A stretch of DNA of 64,000 bases from Lutjanus erythropterus. Lineage: Eukaryota; Chordata; Actinopteri; Lutjaniformes; Lutjanidae. The stretch is from contig CM034591.1 of the NCBI GenBank assembly GCA_020091685.1, positions 12,100,833-12,164,832 of the forward strand, in the 5' to 3' direction. The position numbers were made by a program, and so were the translations under genes. Of this stretch, positions 11,665 to 23,305 are shown one piece after another. Numbering within the stretch: position 1 is the first letter of the stretch; every line of letters starts with the position of its first letter. Under the pieces are notes generated by a model. That model ran no database searches. It was not told where the DNA came from and saw only the letters and a program-made list of their open reading frames with translations.

Positions 11665-13829
11665 GAGGCCAAAACGCACTAAAAGTATCTGATGTTCGCG
11701 TTTTGAAGTACACGTTGTTTTAAATGACAGGCACGCTCTGAAAGCATCATTATGCGCGTCAGACTGCTTTGGCGCTCCCACTTCAAACTTGTTTCGATTT
11801 TGGAGCTTCAAATAAGGACCACAGCTTTTTTCTGCAGCCACAGTACATGTTTGGGGAGAACTAAATGGAAGAAAAAAGGCATAGATGTGAGGAGTGAGTG
11901 CTGATGGAGCTGCAGCACCACCTGAAATCAAATATAAGTAAAAAAAAAAGAAAAAAGACTCACAATAGAGAATGAGGGAGGGAGAGGGAGAAATCATGTG
12001 AATTTGGACAGATGTGTTGACTTGATATAAAAACTTTATGAATCTTAATGTTACTGTACTCCAAATTAGATTTGTGTATGTTTAAAAAGTTAATTACTCC
12101 ATGCCGATTAATCATAACTGGGAGGGAGGAGACAAGGGCAGCAGACAGGAATGATGGGGGTCTGTTGGGCTCATATTTAACTGATACTATTAGCTCACAT
12201 CAACATAACTGTCTGTTCCAGTTGTGTGACAAACAAATCACAAATCAGAGCACCGTTAAACATGATGATTTGGTCATCATTGGTCCATTGTCACACTGTT
12301 TTTTTTTTTTTAAACAGAAATGATCGTGCATTGAACACACTGTTGTGTACGCAAGCGTACTGTACTACAGTTTAATATGGCAGGTTCGTATACACATTGC
12401 TACTGATTAGTTAACAGCCCTGACACACCGACCGGACAAGACAAAATGTAGTCCACTGCACATGGTTTAGAGGAAATGTGTTATTAAAACTGGAAACTGC
12501 AGCAAAGTTGTGCACACAGTTTTCAAATTGAATGTGCACATTATCCTCACTGAAATGGATATTTACAGTAAAATACTTATCAACAAAATTGTAGTACTAG
12601 GCTATATATTTATTGATTTATATTTATATATTATATTTATAATCAAATATTCTCCAATGTGTTTAGTGTGCCATGGCTGTCTGTCCTTGTTTGGAATTGT
12701 TTCAGTATTCAACAACAGATTCGACATGGTCATCCTTTTAAACACAGTTACCCCAACACAAATAAATGTGTATCCATAGCAATGCAGCCCACACATGCCC
12801 ACTGTTAGTGGTAAGTTTACTGTACCACCTGATTTAGCTGAAACAACAAAAAAGCTATATGACATGTGTGTAAGCAGATTTTTTCCTCTGACATGTTCTG
12901 TGTGTTTAATGAGTTCTTGACACTTTTATACCGTACAAAGAATGTCTTTAAATTACAGTAAATATACTCTTCACTCTCCATCTTGAGGTCATGTTTGACC
13001 TCTTAAGCATCGTCAGCTGTTGAATGTTGACTGAGTAGTCACCCTGCCTGCAAGTTCCCAAGATTTTCATAGATTGACCACATAAACAAGACACCCTCAG
13101 CGTTTCTCACAAATCTTACAGACTTCAAATCAAACTGTAAGCTGAAATGAAGAAATGTAGAAATTTAAGCATGTAGCCGAGTGTAGAAACAGAGCAAACC
13201 GAGCATAATGCCGACTTAATGATATCATTATACTTCTTATTTGCTGTCACAAGCATTTGTTTATCTAAGCTGAAAAAAAAATAATTGGAAAAAAGCCATT
13301 AACCCATTCCAGCTGAAAAACTAACTGCATGAGTTCTGCCTCACTTCCTCAGAGAAAACATGAAGTCAGTGACCTGAAATTACTCTGCTTACACTGTCTG
13401 AAAATCTCTTTCCTAAGAGTCTTCATTATGAGATTAAAAGAGGCTCTTCATACAAACAGAATATTATTATTGGTCCAGTAACACTAAATGGCAAATTGTT
13501 GTATACAGTTTGCATACTTGTATATGGCATTCTAGCTGCTGTGAAAATAAACTTTTTGCATTATTTCTTTTATACTGTATGTTAATACATTTTGACTTTA
13601 GTGGACAAATAATGCTGCTATCTGTATTTATGTAATGTTATTTTGCTTTCTGGAATTTTCAAACTCCTAACCATCCCCTAATTTTAACACAGCTGCCAGC
13701 GTCAGGTGATTTAACGTGTTCTCAACACAATTCATCACATATTCTTACTTTATGCTTTATACTTAAGCAGATCTGTCACATGTGTCACGAAAGCCTTTTT
13801 ACTTGTTGATTAATATTGTTAAACGGTTG
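11665..13829. other. Non-coding, nothing recognised
   Basis: AT-rich sequence with an A-run near 11940 and a T-run near 12300. No coding, RNA or repeat-end signal was seen. Confidence 0.45.
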
Positions 13830-14075
13830 CAGTTTGGGTGGGTTTGGAATAAGATCATGTTTGGGATTACAAAAACCATAGGAACTGGCAAGTTACATGA
13901 CAAAAGGTATCTGTCATTGAAGCGACTTGCAACACAAAAGTCATTTGACACATGTAACGTTACATGCCTTACAGCTTTTAATAACATTTTGGGTTCACAT
14001 GGGACATGAGCCTCAGTCTCCTGGGTGAAAGTCCTGCATTTGTTTGAGCCATCCATCCACCCCACCTCCTGCATG
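13830..14075 (+). repeat. Family C interspersed repeat relic, copy 1
   Basis: The right part (14016-14062) matches 27482-27528: both carry 'gtctc-tg-gtgaaagt' followed by 'tgtt-gagccatc-a-ccacc'. The left part 'aataagatcatgtttgggat' parallels 'gaaaagccatagtttgggtt' at about 27335. Together they suggest two diverged copies of one teleost element. Class unknown. Confidence 0.5.
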
Positions 14076-14744
14076 TGTGGACTTTCTCCCTCTTTATACT
14101 ACGTCAGCAGTGCAGGTTGTCTTATACAGCTGCAGATGACTTTACATCCAAGTCACTCGAAAAGGCTGGTGCACAGCTTTCAGTTGTGAGCTGGTACCAT
14201 GTGTGCCTGTATGAGTCACTGAAGGACAATGACAAATCATTGGCAAGTAGGGTTGCCAAGTTTACTGGGAAAGATTTACAGCTCTTCACTACTGTGGACT
14301 GCAGTTGGTTTAGGTCTGCTTGGTAGGGACTCCCTAAAAACTTGGTATTCACCCAGATGGATGTGGTTTTGCAGCACGTAGCTGTGCACACTTCAGCAAG
14401 CTCATGGGCGAGCTTCATGACTATTGGAGCAGCAAAGCAGAGGCTGATGTTATTTGTAAATCTTGGAAAATTAGGCAAACTAGACTGAATAACACGACAT
14501 ATAATATGAGAATGGTATCTTGCCCATTTGGCCAAAGCCAAACGCCCATTCAGTGTAGTGTAGTAGCAGTGTCACGGTTGATAAAATCCTAATATACTCA
14601 TTCCTTGTGATGATGAGTGTTGTTTTTACGTCAAATTAAATTAGTTGTAGTGAAATCACTTTACAAACAGATGCATATAAAGTCCATATCCATAAACACC
14701 TGCACTCGCCTGTTACCTGTATAGCAAAGCCCTGGTGGTGTTGC
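14076..14744. other. Non-coding, nothing recognised
   Basis: A 139-codon open frame on the minus strand (14122-14541) has no recognisable domain and no splice context, and is treated as chance. Confidence 0.45.
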
Positions 14745-15015
14745 TGGGCCTCAGAGGGAAGATAAGCCCTGTGCTACACTATTAATCCTGGCCCTGTTTT
14801 TTTCCTGTTGTCAAAGCTCCCATGTTTGAACAATGCTGTTGTCTTCTCTGTGTTTGCTCATTTAGGAACAAACATTTGCCCGAGCGCACTGCTGCTGCCG
14901 CAAACAAGCTCTCCTAGGAAGTGTTATTAATAGGATAATTAAGCAGACGGTAATGAGCTGGATTATGCCTAATTATGACAAGATTTGTTTTGGCATTTTG
15001 TCTTGTGAGAAGCCA
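14745..15015. promoter_or_regulatory. Candidate conserved enhancer
   Basis: Repeat-free, complex sequence with clustered homeodomain cores: 'ggataattaagcag' at about 14934 and 'ggtaatgagctgg' then 'attatgcctaattatgac' at 14949-14978, preceded by GC-rich 'gcactgctgctgccgc'. Composition resembles vertebrate conserved non-coding elements. Function is inferred. Confidence 0.4.
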
Positions 15016-17009
15016 GTGAAGTGGTAAAGTCTACCTTGGAGTTCATTATGCTGATGTGCGTGCACCTGAGTGCACAGGACAGGCATCAGGGAGCCAGGTG
15101 GGGGAAGTGGGGGGTGCGGGAAGGCGGCGTGTGTGTGCCAGTACAGATAGCGGGGCGGCGGACATCGGTGCTGTCTGGCTGCCTCCCTAACTGGCTGGTT
15201 GGCAGTGCAACAAGGTTTGACCCCTGAGATGCTGCCAGACCAAGAGACCTACGTGTGCCAAGTGCTAACCTGCAGCTGTCAGACAGTCTTTTCAGACCTG
15301 TTCATTGTTGGTCATATTCAGGAAGCTGTCTGACCTATTGAAAATCTTTCCCAAGATGCAGAAGCTCAGTTTTATGGCTCTTAATGAGGAGGGATGAGTA
15401 TTCTGTGAAAATTTAATGTCTGGGCAATTCAGATTTACTGCAGTAATATAAAAACTTGACACATGACAACATTAACTGGAAAATATTAACAGTATTATGA
15501 GCATCTTCTCTGTACTGCTGATAGTTGTGTTGGTTGATATTGATTCATAACACCCAAAGTGTTATAGTCAGGTCTTTAAGATATAAAATGTGCCCATGTT
15601 ATCACATTAATAATTAGAAATATTAACTGGTTTTATTACATGTAGAAGAATATAGCTGTAAAAATCTGTCATATTTTCTAAATATGAATCAGTTAAACTG
15701 ATAATGAACCTTACTAATCCATTTTCTGTTGCATGTGAAATATAGTGAGCACATCACATGGTATTTTTTGAAAATACATACAGAAGAAATAATGACACCC
15801 CCCCATGCACAGCTGTTGAGAGACTGTACTTTCTCCCTCCAGCCTAAATATCTGCTGGAGATCAATGTAAATCTGTATAAACTGTCTGTTTGGCAGAGAT
15901 TAAATTGACAGTCTTTTTGATGCACTAGATGCATAAAATGCAGCCTAGTTATTTAAAGACAACCACAAAAAGAATTAGGGGACCTTATGCTACCTGAACA
16001 CCCAGCTATGCTTGGAAATTAATACATTTTCCTATTTACTCTCTGTTTTTCGGCCATATTTCTAATTATTTCAAAGGAGAACCTATATAGTAGTGGTTGT
16101 TAATTTAAGATAACTTAAGCATGCCCTTCATCAAGGTTGATATTTTATTTGAATGTGGGAAAAACTTAAATATTCAAACTGTAATGGCCGATTTTATCTG
16201 ATCTGATTGTCAGTGTCAGGACTACATAAATAAATAACCCCACAACTGTCATGACATTTTGTTTCAGTATTGCTTATATTTGCACCTGTATCCCAGTAAA
16301 GTGCGACATCTCTTATTTTGGTCTCAATGTTGCCAGCGTCTACCTGGTACATCAAGATGCAGCAATAAGCCCTTTGAACCATAGTTTTCAACTCGTAGTC
16401 TCCAATGTCAAAGTCAGATGGTTTGAACGGCCAACCATCCACCTTGACTCTCCTCCCCATATGGTTTTAAGGCGATACAACAGCTTCTGCCTACTGCCAC
16501 TTTTACGCTAAGTGAGGACAGGCATTATTTGTATGACCAAAAGTGTTTGTCAAGAAAATGTAAATATATGTTGTTTTAAGCATTTGAACACACAACTGAT
16601 GCAGTCATTTTTCCAGTGAGGACATTCTCACAAAGGTATATTGTAAACTATAATCTCTCAGGCTGAGCTGAATCATCTTCAAGCCTTTTTCATGAAATGC
16701 CCAGCTGAAAAACTGGGATGACATCTTGGTTAAAGGTTATTACAACAGATACACTGCTTAGCTCAAAATCGTATATAATAAACAACTCAATATAAATCGC
16801 TGTATGATGGATTTCCGTATTCTGAAATACTTCCACTGCCAGCAGGATGACACTGCATTGTCAATCAAATTTATTAGAGCTGAGTGTCTTAATTCTTTTT
16901 AAAATGGTTTAAGCTTAACATGAAATTGTGCCGGTGCGGAGGAAAAAGGAGTCTTAATGCATTTACATTTACAACCCAGACAACACTCTCTCTCACACAC
17001 ACACATACA
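15016..17009. other. Non-coding; short GC-rich patch near 15070-15230
   Basis: 15070-15230 is unusually G-rich for the window ('ggcggcg', 'agcggggcggcgg'). Elsewhere AT-rich. An 88-codon minus-strand frame at 16194-16460 lies opposite an 86-codon plus-strand frame at 16251-16511; neither resembles a known domain, so no gene is called. Confidence 0.45.
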
Positions 17010-17175
17010 GTGGAATGCACACATCTTCTATTAAAGCGCTCCATTCGCTCCTGCGGCTTTCGATAAGAAAGCTAAGTCTGGGATTTAGAGCTTTAGCTTA
17101 TCGTCATCTTTACGAAGCTTTCTCTGCAAAGTGCAGTAAGCATGGGCCAGCAATCTGCATAGAATTTACAGGGAA
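17010..17175. promoter_or_regulatory. Candidate regulatory block with paired GATA sites
   Basis: Repeat-free block containing inverted CGATAAG (17061-17067) and CTTATCG (17097-17103). With a two-base bulge the pairing extends into AAAGCT/AGCTTT, giving about 13 paired bases around a loop of roughly 16. Each arm holds a GATAAG core, the consensus for GATA factors. Flanking sequence is complex and non-coding. Regulatory role is inferred. Confidence 0.35.
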
Positions 17176-17375
17176 TGAAGGGGGGAGAGGAGGGAGGCGA
17201 CTGGGAGAAGGAGGGGGAGACGGTTGTGGTGTTGGGGGAGAACGGTGACAATAAATACATTCGTCTGAAAACCCGTCTGTTCAGAAACAGGTGGATTTAC
17301 ATTCCTCAGAAATCAAAGCCAGCTCGGTGGGTAAAACCTGGTCTACTGCTGCGGTATTTATGAACTAGCAGGCAC

Positions 17376-17378
<3 letters not shown>

Positions 17379-17437
<59 letters not shown>

Positions 17438-17453
17438 TGTGAGAGAGAGAGAG
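17379..17453. repeat. Compound (GT)n-(GA)n microsatellite
   Basis: About 28 GT units (17379-17435) followed by a short interruption and about 7 GA units. Confidence 0.95.
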
Positions 17454-17540
17454 TCAGGCAGTGGGAATACACATTCACTGCACACAATACACAGTTAATT
17501 CTTCAACACACACACTCATAGGGAGGGAGAGCTCAGTTCT

Positions 17541-17870
17541 GTAACAGGGGACTTTTCATTTACTCAGGGAAAAAAAAGCAAAAAGATGAGATTATGGAGA
17601 AAGCTCATTTCCTGCTAAACTTGGACTCTGGTTTCCCAAATAAAATTGCTTTTATTCTTCACAACATGTGTTCCCGGAGATTAAGGCCCTGTAATCTTGC
17701 AAGGGCTTAATAAGACTCAGTATGCGGAGTGCAGGCTAAAACAGAAAATGTGGAACGAGCCTCGCTTAGCTCTGTTCTACCCAATGACTTTAATCCTGTT
17801 TATTAAATTATAAAGAACCTTAAAGGATAAAGATAAAGAATATTGAGTCGAGGATTTAAATGATTCAGGG
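17541..17870. promoter_or_regulatory. Candidate conserved enhancer
   Basis: Complex repeat-free sequence with 'gagattaaggccctgtaatc', 'gggcttaataagactcag', a TAATCC (17791-17796) next to a forkhead-like GTTTATTA, and 'gataaagataaag' GATA-type cores. The TAATCC core suits OTX/PITX-class homeodomains. It lies in the densest cluster of such sequence in the window. Function is inferred. Confidence 0.4.
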
Positions 17871-18289
17871 TTATTTTTTTTTTTCCCCTCCTGTCTTAGC
17901 GCGAGTTATTTGATAGCACTGGATCATGTTTAAAGATGGCAGCAGGCAAGAGCTGTGACAGACTTTGTTTTTACAAATGGAGCTCACTCCCCTCTAAGTA
18001 CAAACCTGCATTAAGTACGGACTCAGCCTTGGCTGGGTTCTGTTTCTTGGGTATTAAAGTGTAAAGTGTTTCCCACGTGCGTGCGAGTAATCCCTGGTGT
18101 CACTGATCCCTGTGACAACTTTTAAGAGAAAAAAATACGAGAACATGCTGAGATGTTTTTGCTCATTTATGCAGCAAGCATCCGTGCTTAACAAATGCAC
18201 TAAAAAAGGCAACACTGACCCCTCACACACACTGTAAAAGCGTCATTACAGACTTGTTTACAATATCACTCTAAGATGTATGTTGAAAC
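17871..18289. other. Non-coding, nothing firmly recognised
   Basis: Complex sequence between two enhancer-like blocks, starting with a T-run at about 17873-17884. It may belong to the same regulatory cluster, but no distinct feature was seen. Confidence 0.4.
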
Positions 18290-18690
18290 TGTCAGAGGCA
18301 GATATAAGCAGATTACCTATAAGCTGTGAGAGTTAATGGCCAAGAGAGCGAGTCTATGCGAGCTATGTGGACTTGTGAACTTGTCAGTGAGAAGTTCTAC
18401 TGAGCCATCGGGCTAAGAGGATTGCAGGCCGCTAATCCAAATCAAAAGACATACCATGTGAATTATTACATTCTGAGACAGATTATTTTACCCTCAGATT
18501 AGGGATTCATGCCAGCCAAATCTTCTCATGTCTTGCCTGAAGAGGAGTGCAATATGCACATTTGGAAAATCGGCCAGCCTTTCTAAATGTTGTTGTTACT
18601 GTAGTCGAGGTCATCGCATTGAGAGTGATCACTATGATCCCTGTAATATCTCCTACATTTTGAAAGACATGTCACATAGACACTCACTTA
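18290..18690. promoter_or_regulatory. Candidate conserved enhancer
   Basis: About 400 repeat-free bases with 'gcagattacctataagctg', 'gagttaatggccaagagagc', TAATCC at 18433-18438 followed by AATCAAAAG, and 'cagattagggattcatgcc'. The mix of OTX-like and TCF-like cores and the lack of repeats resemble developmental enhancers. Function is inferred. Confidence 0.38.
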
Positions 18691-18965
18691 CACACTCTAA
18701 CTACCAAAATGTTAACACAAACCTGCTCTGATGCTTTGCCAAATACTTTTTAAATGCCTTCACAATCATGCTTCACAGTTGTTGTTTTGTTTTTGGTCAA
18801 TTGTAGTGATTATTGAGATTATTTAGATCCACTCTTTGCCAATAGCAAACAAGAGAGCAGCCTGTCCTGCATGTGGCACCACTTAAGTTATAGCTGGATA
18901 GGAGCAGCCAATAATGGCAAAAAAAATACATCACATTAATATAAAATAAAAAAATATTATAAAAT

Positions 18966-19330
18966 AGGACTGAATGATTTTGAAAAAATATCTAATTGTC
19001 TAATTTCTAATATCTAATTGACTGATATTGCAGTTGTGATATTAGGGAGAAGGATCATTTTAACGTAGGAAAAAAAATGACCATCTACACGATTTTATAC
19101 AAAAGTCATATTGTGATTATTTTTACTGAAATTGTGATATGCGATACAATAAAAAAAAAATAAAACTATTAAAATCATGATGATGTGATTTTCTTGAGGT
19201 CTGTACCAAACAAACATGTTTTCTTTCATCTGGAAAACAAGATTTTTAGGCCAGGGCAACTCTGCAGTACTGCTGTACCTCATTATAATGCTGTTTTCTC
19301 ACACATTTTTCCTTTAACAGAAAACTGCTA
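18966..19330 (-). mobile_element. Family B DNA element, copy 1
   Basis: The segment 19175-19290 ('gatgatgtgattttc', 'aaacaaacatgttttctttc', 'tctggaaaacaagattttta', 'ggccagggc', 'tgcagtactgctgtacctc') is the reverse complement of 58150-58260 with high identity. Both ends resemble TAGGGCTGCACAAT. Opposite orientations relative to each other put the two copies 39 kb apart as an inverted pair. No transposase frame. Class not determined. Confidence 0.75.
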
Positions 19331-19754
19331 TTTGGTTCTGCAGTTTGGATATTGCACTTGCCAATTATGATTAATTGTGCATTTTCTTGATGATATGACA
19401 AAATCCTGAAAAATGTTTTTGGTTTCAGAACTGAAAATAGCTGTTGAGCTCTCCTTGCAGGATTTGTGGCTCTCATACTCAGACAGGTGCTTCTGCTTGA
19501 GTTGGAGAAATCAGTTTGTAATATTGCCCCCCTTTATTGCTACAGTCTTCTTGCATTTCTCACATATTACTCTGGTGGTTGTACATGTGATCATTTCTAA
19601 CCAAACCACTACCATACTACTAAAGTTTACGCTTTTTGTGAAACTCCTCCACCACTGTGGTGTTGATAGCAATTATATTTTTGCTTTTAAGACATGCTTG
19701 TTGTCACCACCTTTTTTTTGTTTTGGTTTGGTTTCTACTGTTTTTTTTTAAGTT

Positions 19755-19915
19755 TTGGCGGGGCTTATTGTGCCTTTTTACTGGATAGCATAGCTGAAGA
19801 TTGACAGGAAAAGGGAGTGAGAGAGAGGTGATGACACTCAGAAGAATGCAGGCTAGAATCAAATAAGAGCTGCTGAAGGGGACTCTTGCCTCAGTACATG
19901 GTGCTACCAGGTTTC
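19755..19915 (-). mobile_element. tRNA-like SINE, copy 1
   Basis: It shares 'gatag..agctgaagat' then 'aggaaaaggg' followed by an 'agagagag' tract and 'tgcaggc..gaatcaaa' with 20818-20997. Read on the minus strand the head resembles a tRNA-derived promoter region followed by a body ending in a purine-rich tail. The copy is diverged and the boxes are eroded. The family is common in percomorph fish (from memory). Confidence 0.6.
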
Positions 19916-19919
19916 CCTG

Positions 19920-20048
19920 TCGCTGCTGTTTAACGATATGACATTATGTCAACAAGTCGGAATATTGCTAATATCACGATCTGATTTTTTTTAATCATAT
20001 GAATAGTATACTGTTATTATTGTGATAGATATTATATGTCACACCCCT
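19920..20048. mobile_element. Probable hAT-like miniature element relic
   Basis: It ends in 'atatgtcacacccctac', like the right end of the element at 58830-58981 ('atatatcacacccct'), and contains 'atatcacgatctgattt'. The left end is uncertain and no duplication was found. Confidence 0.4.
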
Positions 20049-20729
20049 ACATCTGAGAAAGCAAATATAAGCAGAATAAGACTGAGTGAAGCCAGACTCC
20101 AAAGGGGGATTGAGTCCAAGTCAAGATGGAGTTCAAACAGACTTGAGACCAAGTGAAGATTGAGAGGCAAAAAAAAACTTCAATATTTCAGGTCAGTACT
20201 TTAAATTTAGTAAAGTTTGAAATGTGATAGCAACAGGAAACAACTAGTGGCAAAGTCAACATTATCAAATCAAATACTGTGTATACTGAGCAGACACTAG
20301 CCAGTTTAACTCAGAAGGTGGGACGTTCATGTTCCCGCACAAATACCAATTCAGGCATCGAGGCTATAAAGTATAAAAGTATATCTACACACATTTGTGC
20401 ATAAAACTAAATGTCTTAAATGAGCATTCCTTGGTTGCACTACACTTACAAGTGACAGTGCAGAACAGTGCAGGTGATACTGAAGAACTGTGTGTCTCTG
20501 TGGGGAATTGACTCATAGTAGAGCTCCAGTCTCCAACAAGTGGAGCCAACGATGCAGGGCAGAAATGGAAAAAAGGACTGTAGCAGGCGAGACAGATGGC
20601 AGAAAACAAGACAAAACATCCACAAGAAAGAGATGACAAGAGATGAAAAATGATGAGACTGAGATTAGAGTCAGGTACCACAGCCCTGATCCTACAAAGA
20701 CCTGATGGGACTACCTAGCATCTTTTTAA

Positions 20730-20812
20730 TATATGTATATATATCCATATGTCTATCTATCTATCTATTTATCTATCGATATATATATATATATATACAT
20801 ATATATATACAT
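20730..20812. repeat. TATC/TA simple repeat
   Basis: TA-rich tract with (TATC)n at 20753-20778 followed by (TA)n. Confidence 0.9.
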
Positions 20813-20817
20813 AGTGG

Positions 20818-20997
20818 TTTGTATGCCTTTAATTCTAGAGGACAGCTGAAGATATGAAGGAAAAGGGGGAGAGAGAGCAGGTGAATGACGTGTAGCAAAG
20901 GGCTGTAGGTGGGTGTCAAACTCATGGTTGCTCACAGTGGACTCACAGCCCCAGCACATGGGGTGAACATTCCACCGACTGAGCCACCAGGCCACCA
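20818..20997 (-). mobile_element. tRNA-like SINE, copy 2
   Basis: On the minus strand it begins 'ggtggcctggtggctcag' then 'tcggtgga', a tRNA A-box-like start (TGGCTCAGTCGGT), with an eroded B box around 'gagtttgacacccacc'. The body ends with 'ctctctctcccccttttcc'. The plus-strand text aligns with the copy at 19755. A (TA)n repeat abuts the tail. Confidence 0.65.
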
Positions 20998-22658
20998 CTG
21001 ACTAGCATCTTGAGGGCTTTCAGGGAGATTCACCATGAAAAACACAGATTTACTGCTTGTTGATCTACACCACTGTGTAGATTTTTATCACATAAAACCT
21101 TCCTAGAAGCCAACCACCCCCCCATAAGCTTATTGTCATTTTTTCCCATCAAAAAACATGAAGTAACAATAACTTCTATCTGTTCTAATGTCAGGATGTC
21201 ATTCCTCCAGCCCTGATGGTTTTCATGATCTCACATAAGTTGAATAAAACTATACATGAACAAATCTGCAATTTTCCAGCTTCACAACCATTTAATCCCT
21301 CACTGGATAAATTGAATAATTCTTTGTGTGAAGCCACAAAATTATTTTGCTCTTTTCTGCCTTTGGAAAAACTTTGGAGATATGAGATTTTCACCCGACA
21401 GTGACAGCGTCATACTTACATGAATGATGCAGAATACAAAAGAGTGAAAGAGAGTGACTGCAAGCCAAAGAAGGTATTTTTGGCACTCTGTGGAGAGGGA
21501 AGTAATCCCCCTGGATGATTCATTCTGTCTCTCACTTTGTAGACAAGAAGAGTCGGCAGGAGATTGAAAAAACACAGAGGAGTAAAGAAAAAAAAAAAAA
21601 AACAGATGCAGGCAGACAGAGACAGAGTGTTCTCACCAAAATGTTGGATATTCTCTGCCCAGTGTCTGGACTGAGAATATGCCATATAGAGCTAGCTAAC
21701 TAGATCCTGTCCTCTTTGTTTCCAGTCAACCCCTTGTCAGTAACGTCCTACAGATGATGAGAGCGCCTACAGACATGCAGTCTGTCTGTGAGCGATTAGC
21801 AGCTGAGAGGATTTACTTTAGCTGCAGAGGCACAATGTAAGGTCCTCTGTGTTTGTCCAGTCCCAAATCTAGCCTTTGTTTAAAGGATGTCAGGTCAAAG
21901 GGTCATTATTTGATGTGCTCTGCTCGTTTACTGTTGTTCAGTGACCACTGAAGAAGCATATTCACACGTTTTTGAACTTGCAAACTCTCAGATTTATGCA
22001 GACACACACACACACACGCACAAACACTAAAGCACTCTGCTGCAAAGAGGTGGAAGTTGAGTGACAGTTCAATTCTTTTCCTTTCTGCAAAAAGCTCTGC
22101 ACTCACACTGAGCCATCATACTTAATTTAACAAGATCAGCGAGGGAAAAAGTGGAGGGGATTTTTGAAGATGCCAAAAGGGAATTAGAGGAAAAGTGTGA
22201 TTTGTGACCCAGGACTGGGGTAATACAGCTTGATAAATGAAAGTCAAATTGAACGTGATCTTTTTGTACATCTAAAGCATGAGATGTGAGGAGAGGATGT
22301 GTTATTACGGCTTTAAAGTAAGTGGTTTGGGGATGTCATTGTCACCTTGAGATCCAAGTCATGGACACGGCAGAATAACCTCAGTCAAGCCCCAGGGAAA
22401 TGCAAAAATAACCCAGAAGGCAAAGCATTCCCTCTTTCTTGTTACTTTAAATTCCCAGTTTTGTTTACCATTTAGGGTAATTTTACCTCTAACCTGTTTG
22501 TTTTGCTCTGTAGATATCATGTTTCTCAATGGAAATTACTCACTGGAATCAAACATGTCAATCATTCAGTTAGTGATAACTTCCGTTTGGCCAAAAAATA
22601 CACTTAACACCTTCTATTAATTTCCTTCAATGTCTTCTCTACACATACTACAGGAATC
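20998..22658. other. Non-coding, nothing firmly recognised
   Basis: Includes an A-run at about 21588-21603 and a CA run at 22002-22018. The stretch 21700-21900 is complex and could be regulatory, but lacks a distinctive motif cluster. Confidence 0.4.
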
Positions 22659-23305
22659 CAGTGTTGTGCACGAATGCACAAAAATAGTGCATTCATTGAA
22701 CATGCTCATGTTTTGCATTGAGTTAACACTGAATTAACAGTGCTCATGTTCTGTATTGATGGATATTTGAAGGAGTTTCATGAACAAATCAGCACAGATT
22801 CCAACAGAAAAAAATCTAATTTTTATGAAAATTGTGCCTTCCAGGTCTGGCAAAACAAGTCAGAACTTCAGCCACATCTGAAACAAATTTAAAACAACAT
22901 ATCAAGTTGAAGCATCAGACCAATCTTGGAAAATGTCTGTGGGTGATTCACCAAACTCAAAAGCACAGCATTTTGGGAAACTCTGGTTACCTTCATCTCC
23001 CAACAACAAGCAGATACTACATAATTTGGGTCATATATGAATTAATTTAGTCTGGGAAGTTTGCCATGGCAGTGATCAGGGGCTGGGTGGGTAGAACGTA
23101 GAAGAATAGCTAGCAGCAGCTCATTAAATAAAATTGGTGGAAATAAATGTCAACTAGTTCATTTTTGGGACTGGGGACTAATTCAAATTCAAATTAATTA
23201 GTAACTAATTCAGCTAATTCACAAACAACTGAACATGAGTAGGATCATGTCTTTCTTTGTAAACTGAACTTTGAGCTAGCTGCTGTGAAGTGTGAACTTA
23301 CATGA
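22659..23305 (+). pseudogene. Relic of a BED-zinc-finger (hAT-type) transposable element
   Basis: It begins 'cagtgttgtgcacgaatg' and ends 'gaacttacatgacact', an imperfect inverted pair of the CAGTGTTG type. Within it, a frame near 22850-22930 encodes '[16 protein letters not shown]', matching the end of a BED zinc finger (the T-x-N-L-x-x-H-x4-H pattern) found in hAT transposases and ZBED proteins. The paired cysteines that should come before it are not intact and the frame stops soon after. No target duplication was found. The short remaining frame is not expected to make a protein. Confidence 0.55.

Noticed and set aside
11548..11997. 149-codon minus-strand frame
   Set aside because: Overlaps a miniature element, includes a phenylalanine run from a poly-A tract and shows no domain.
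14122..14541. 139-codon minus-strand frame
   Set aside because: No recognisable motif, no splice or start context, ordinary intergenic composition.
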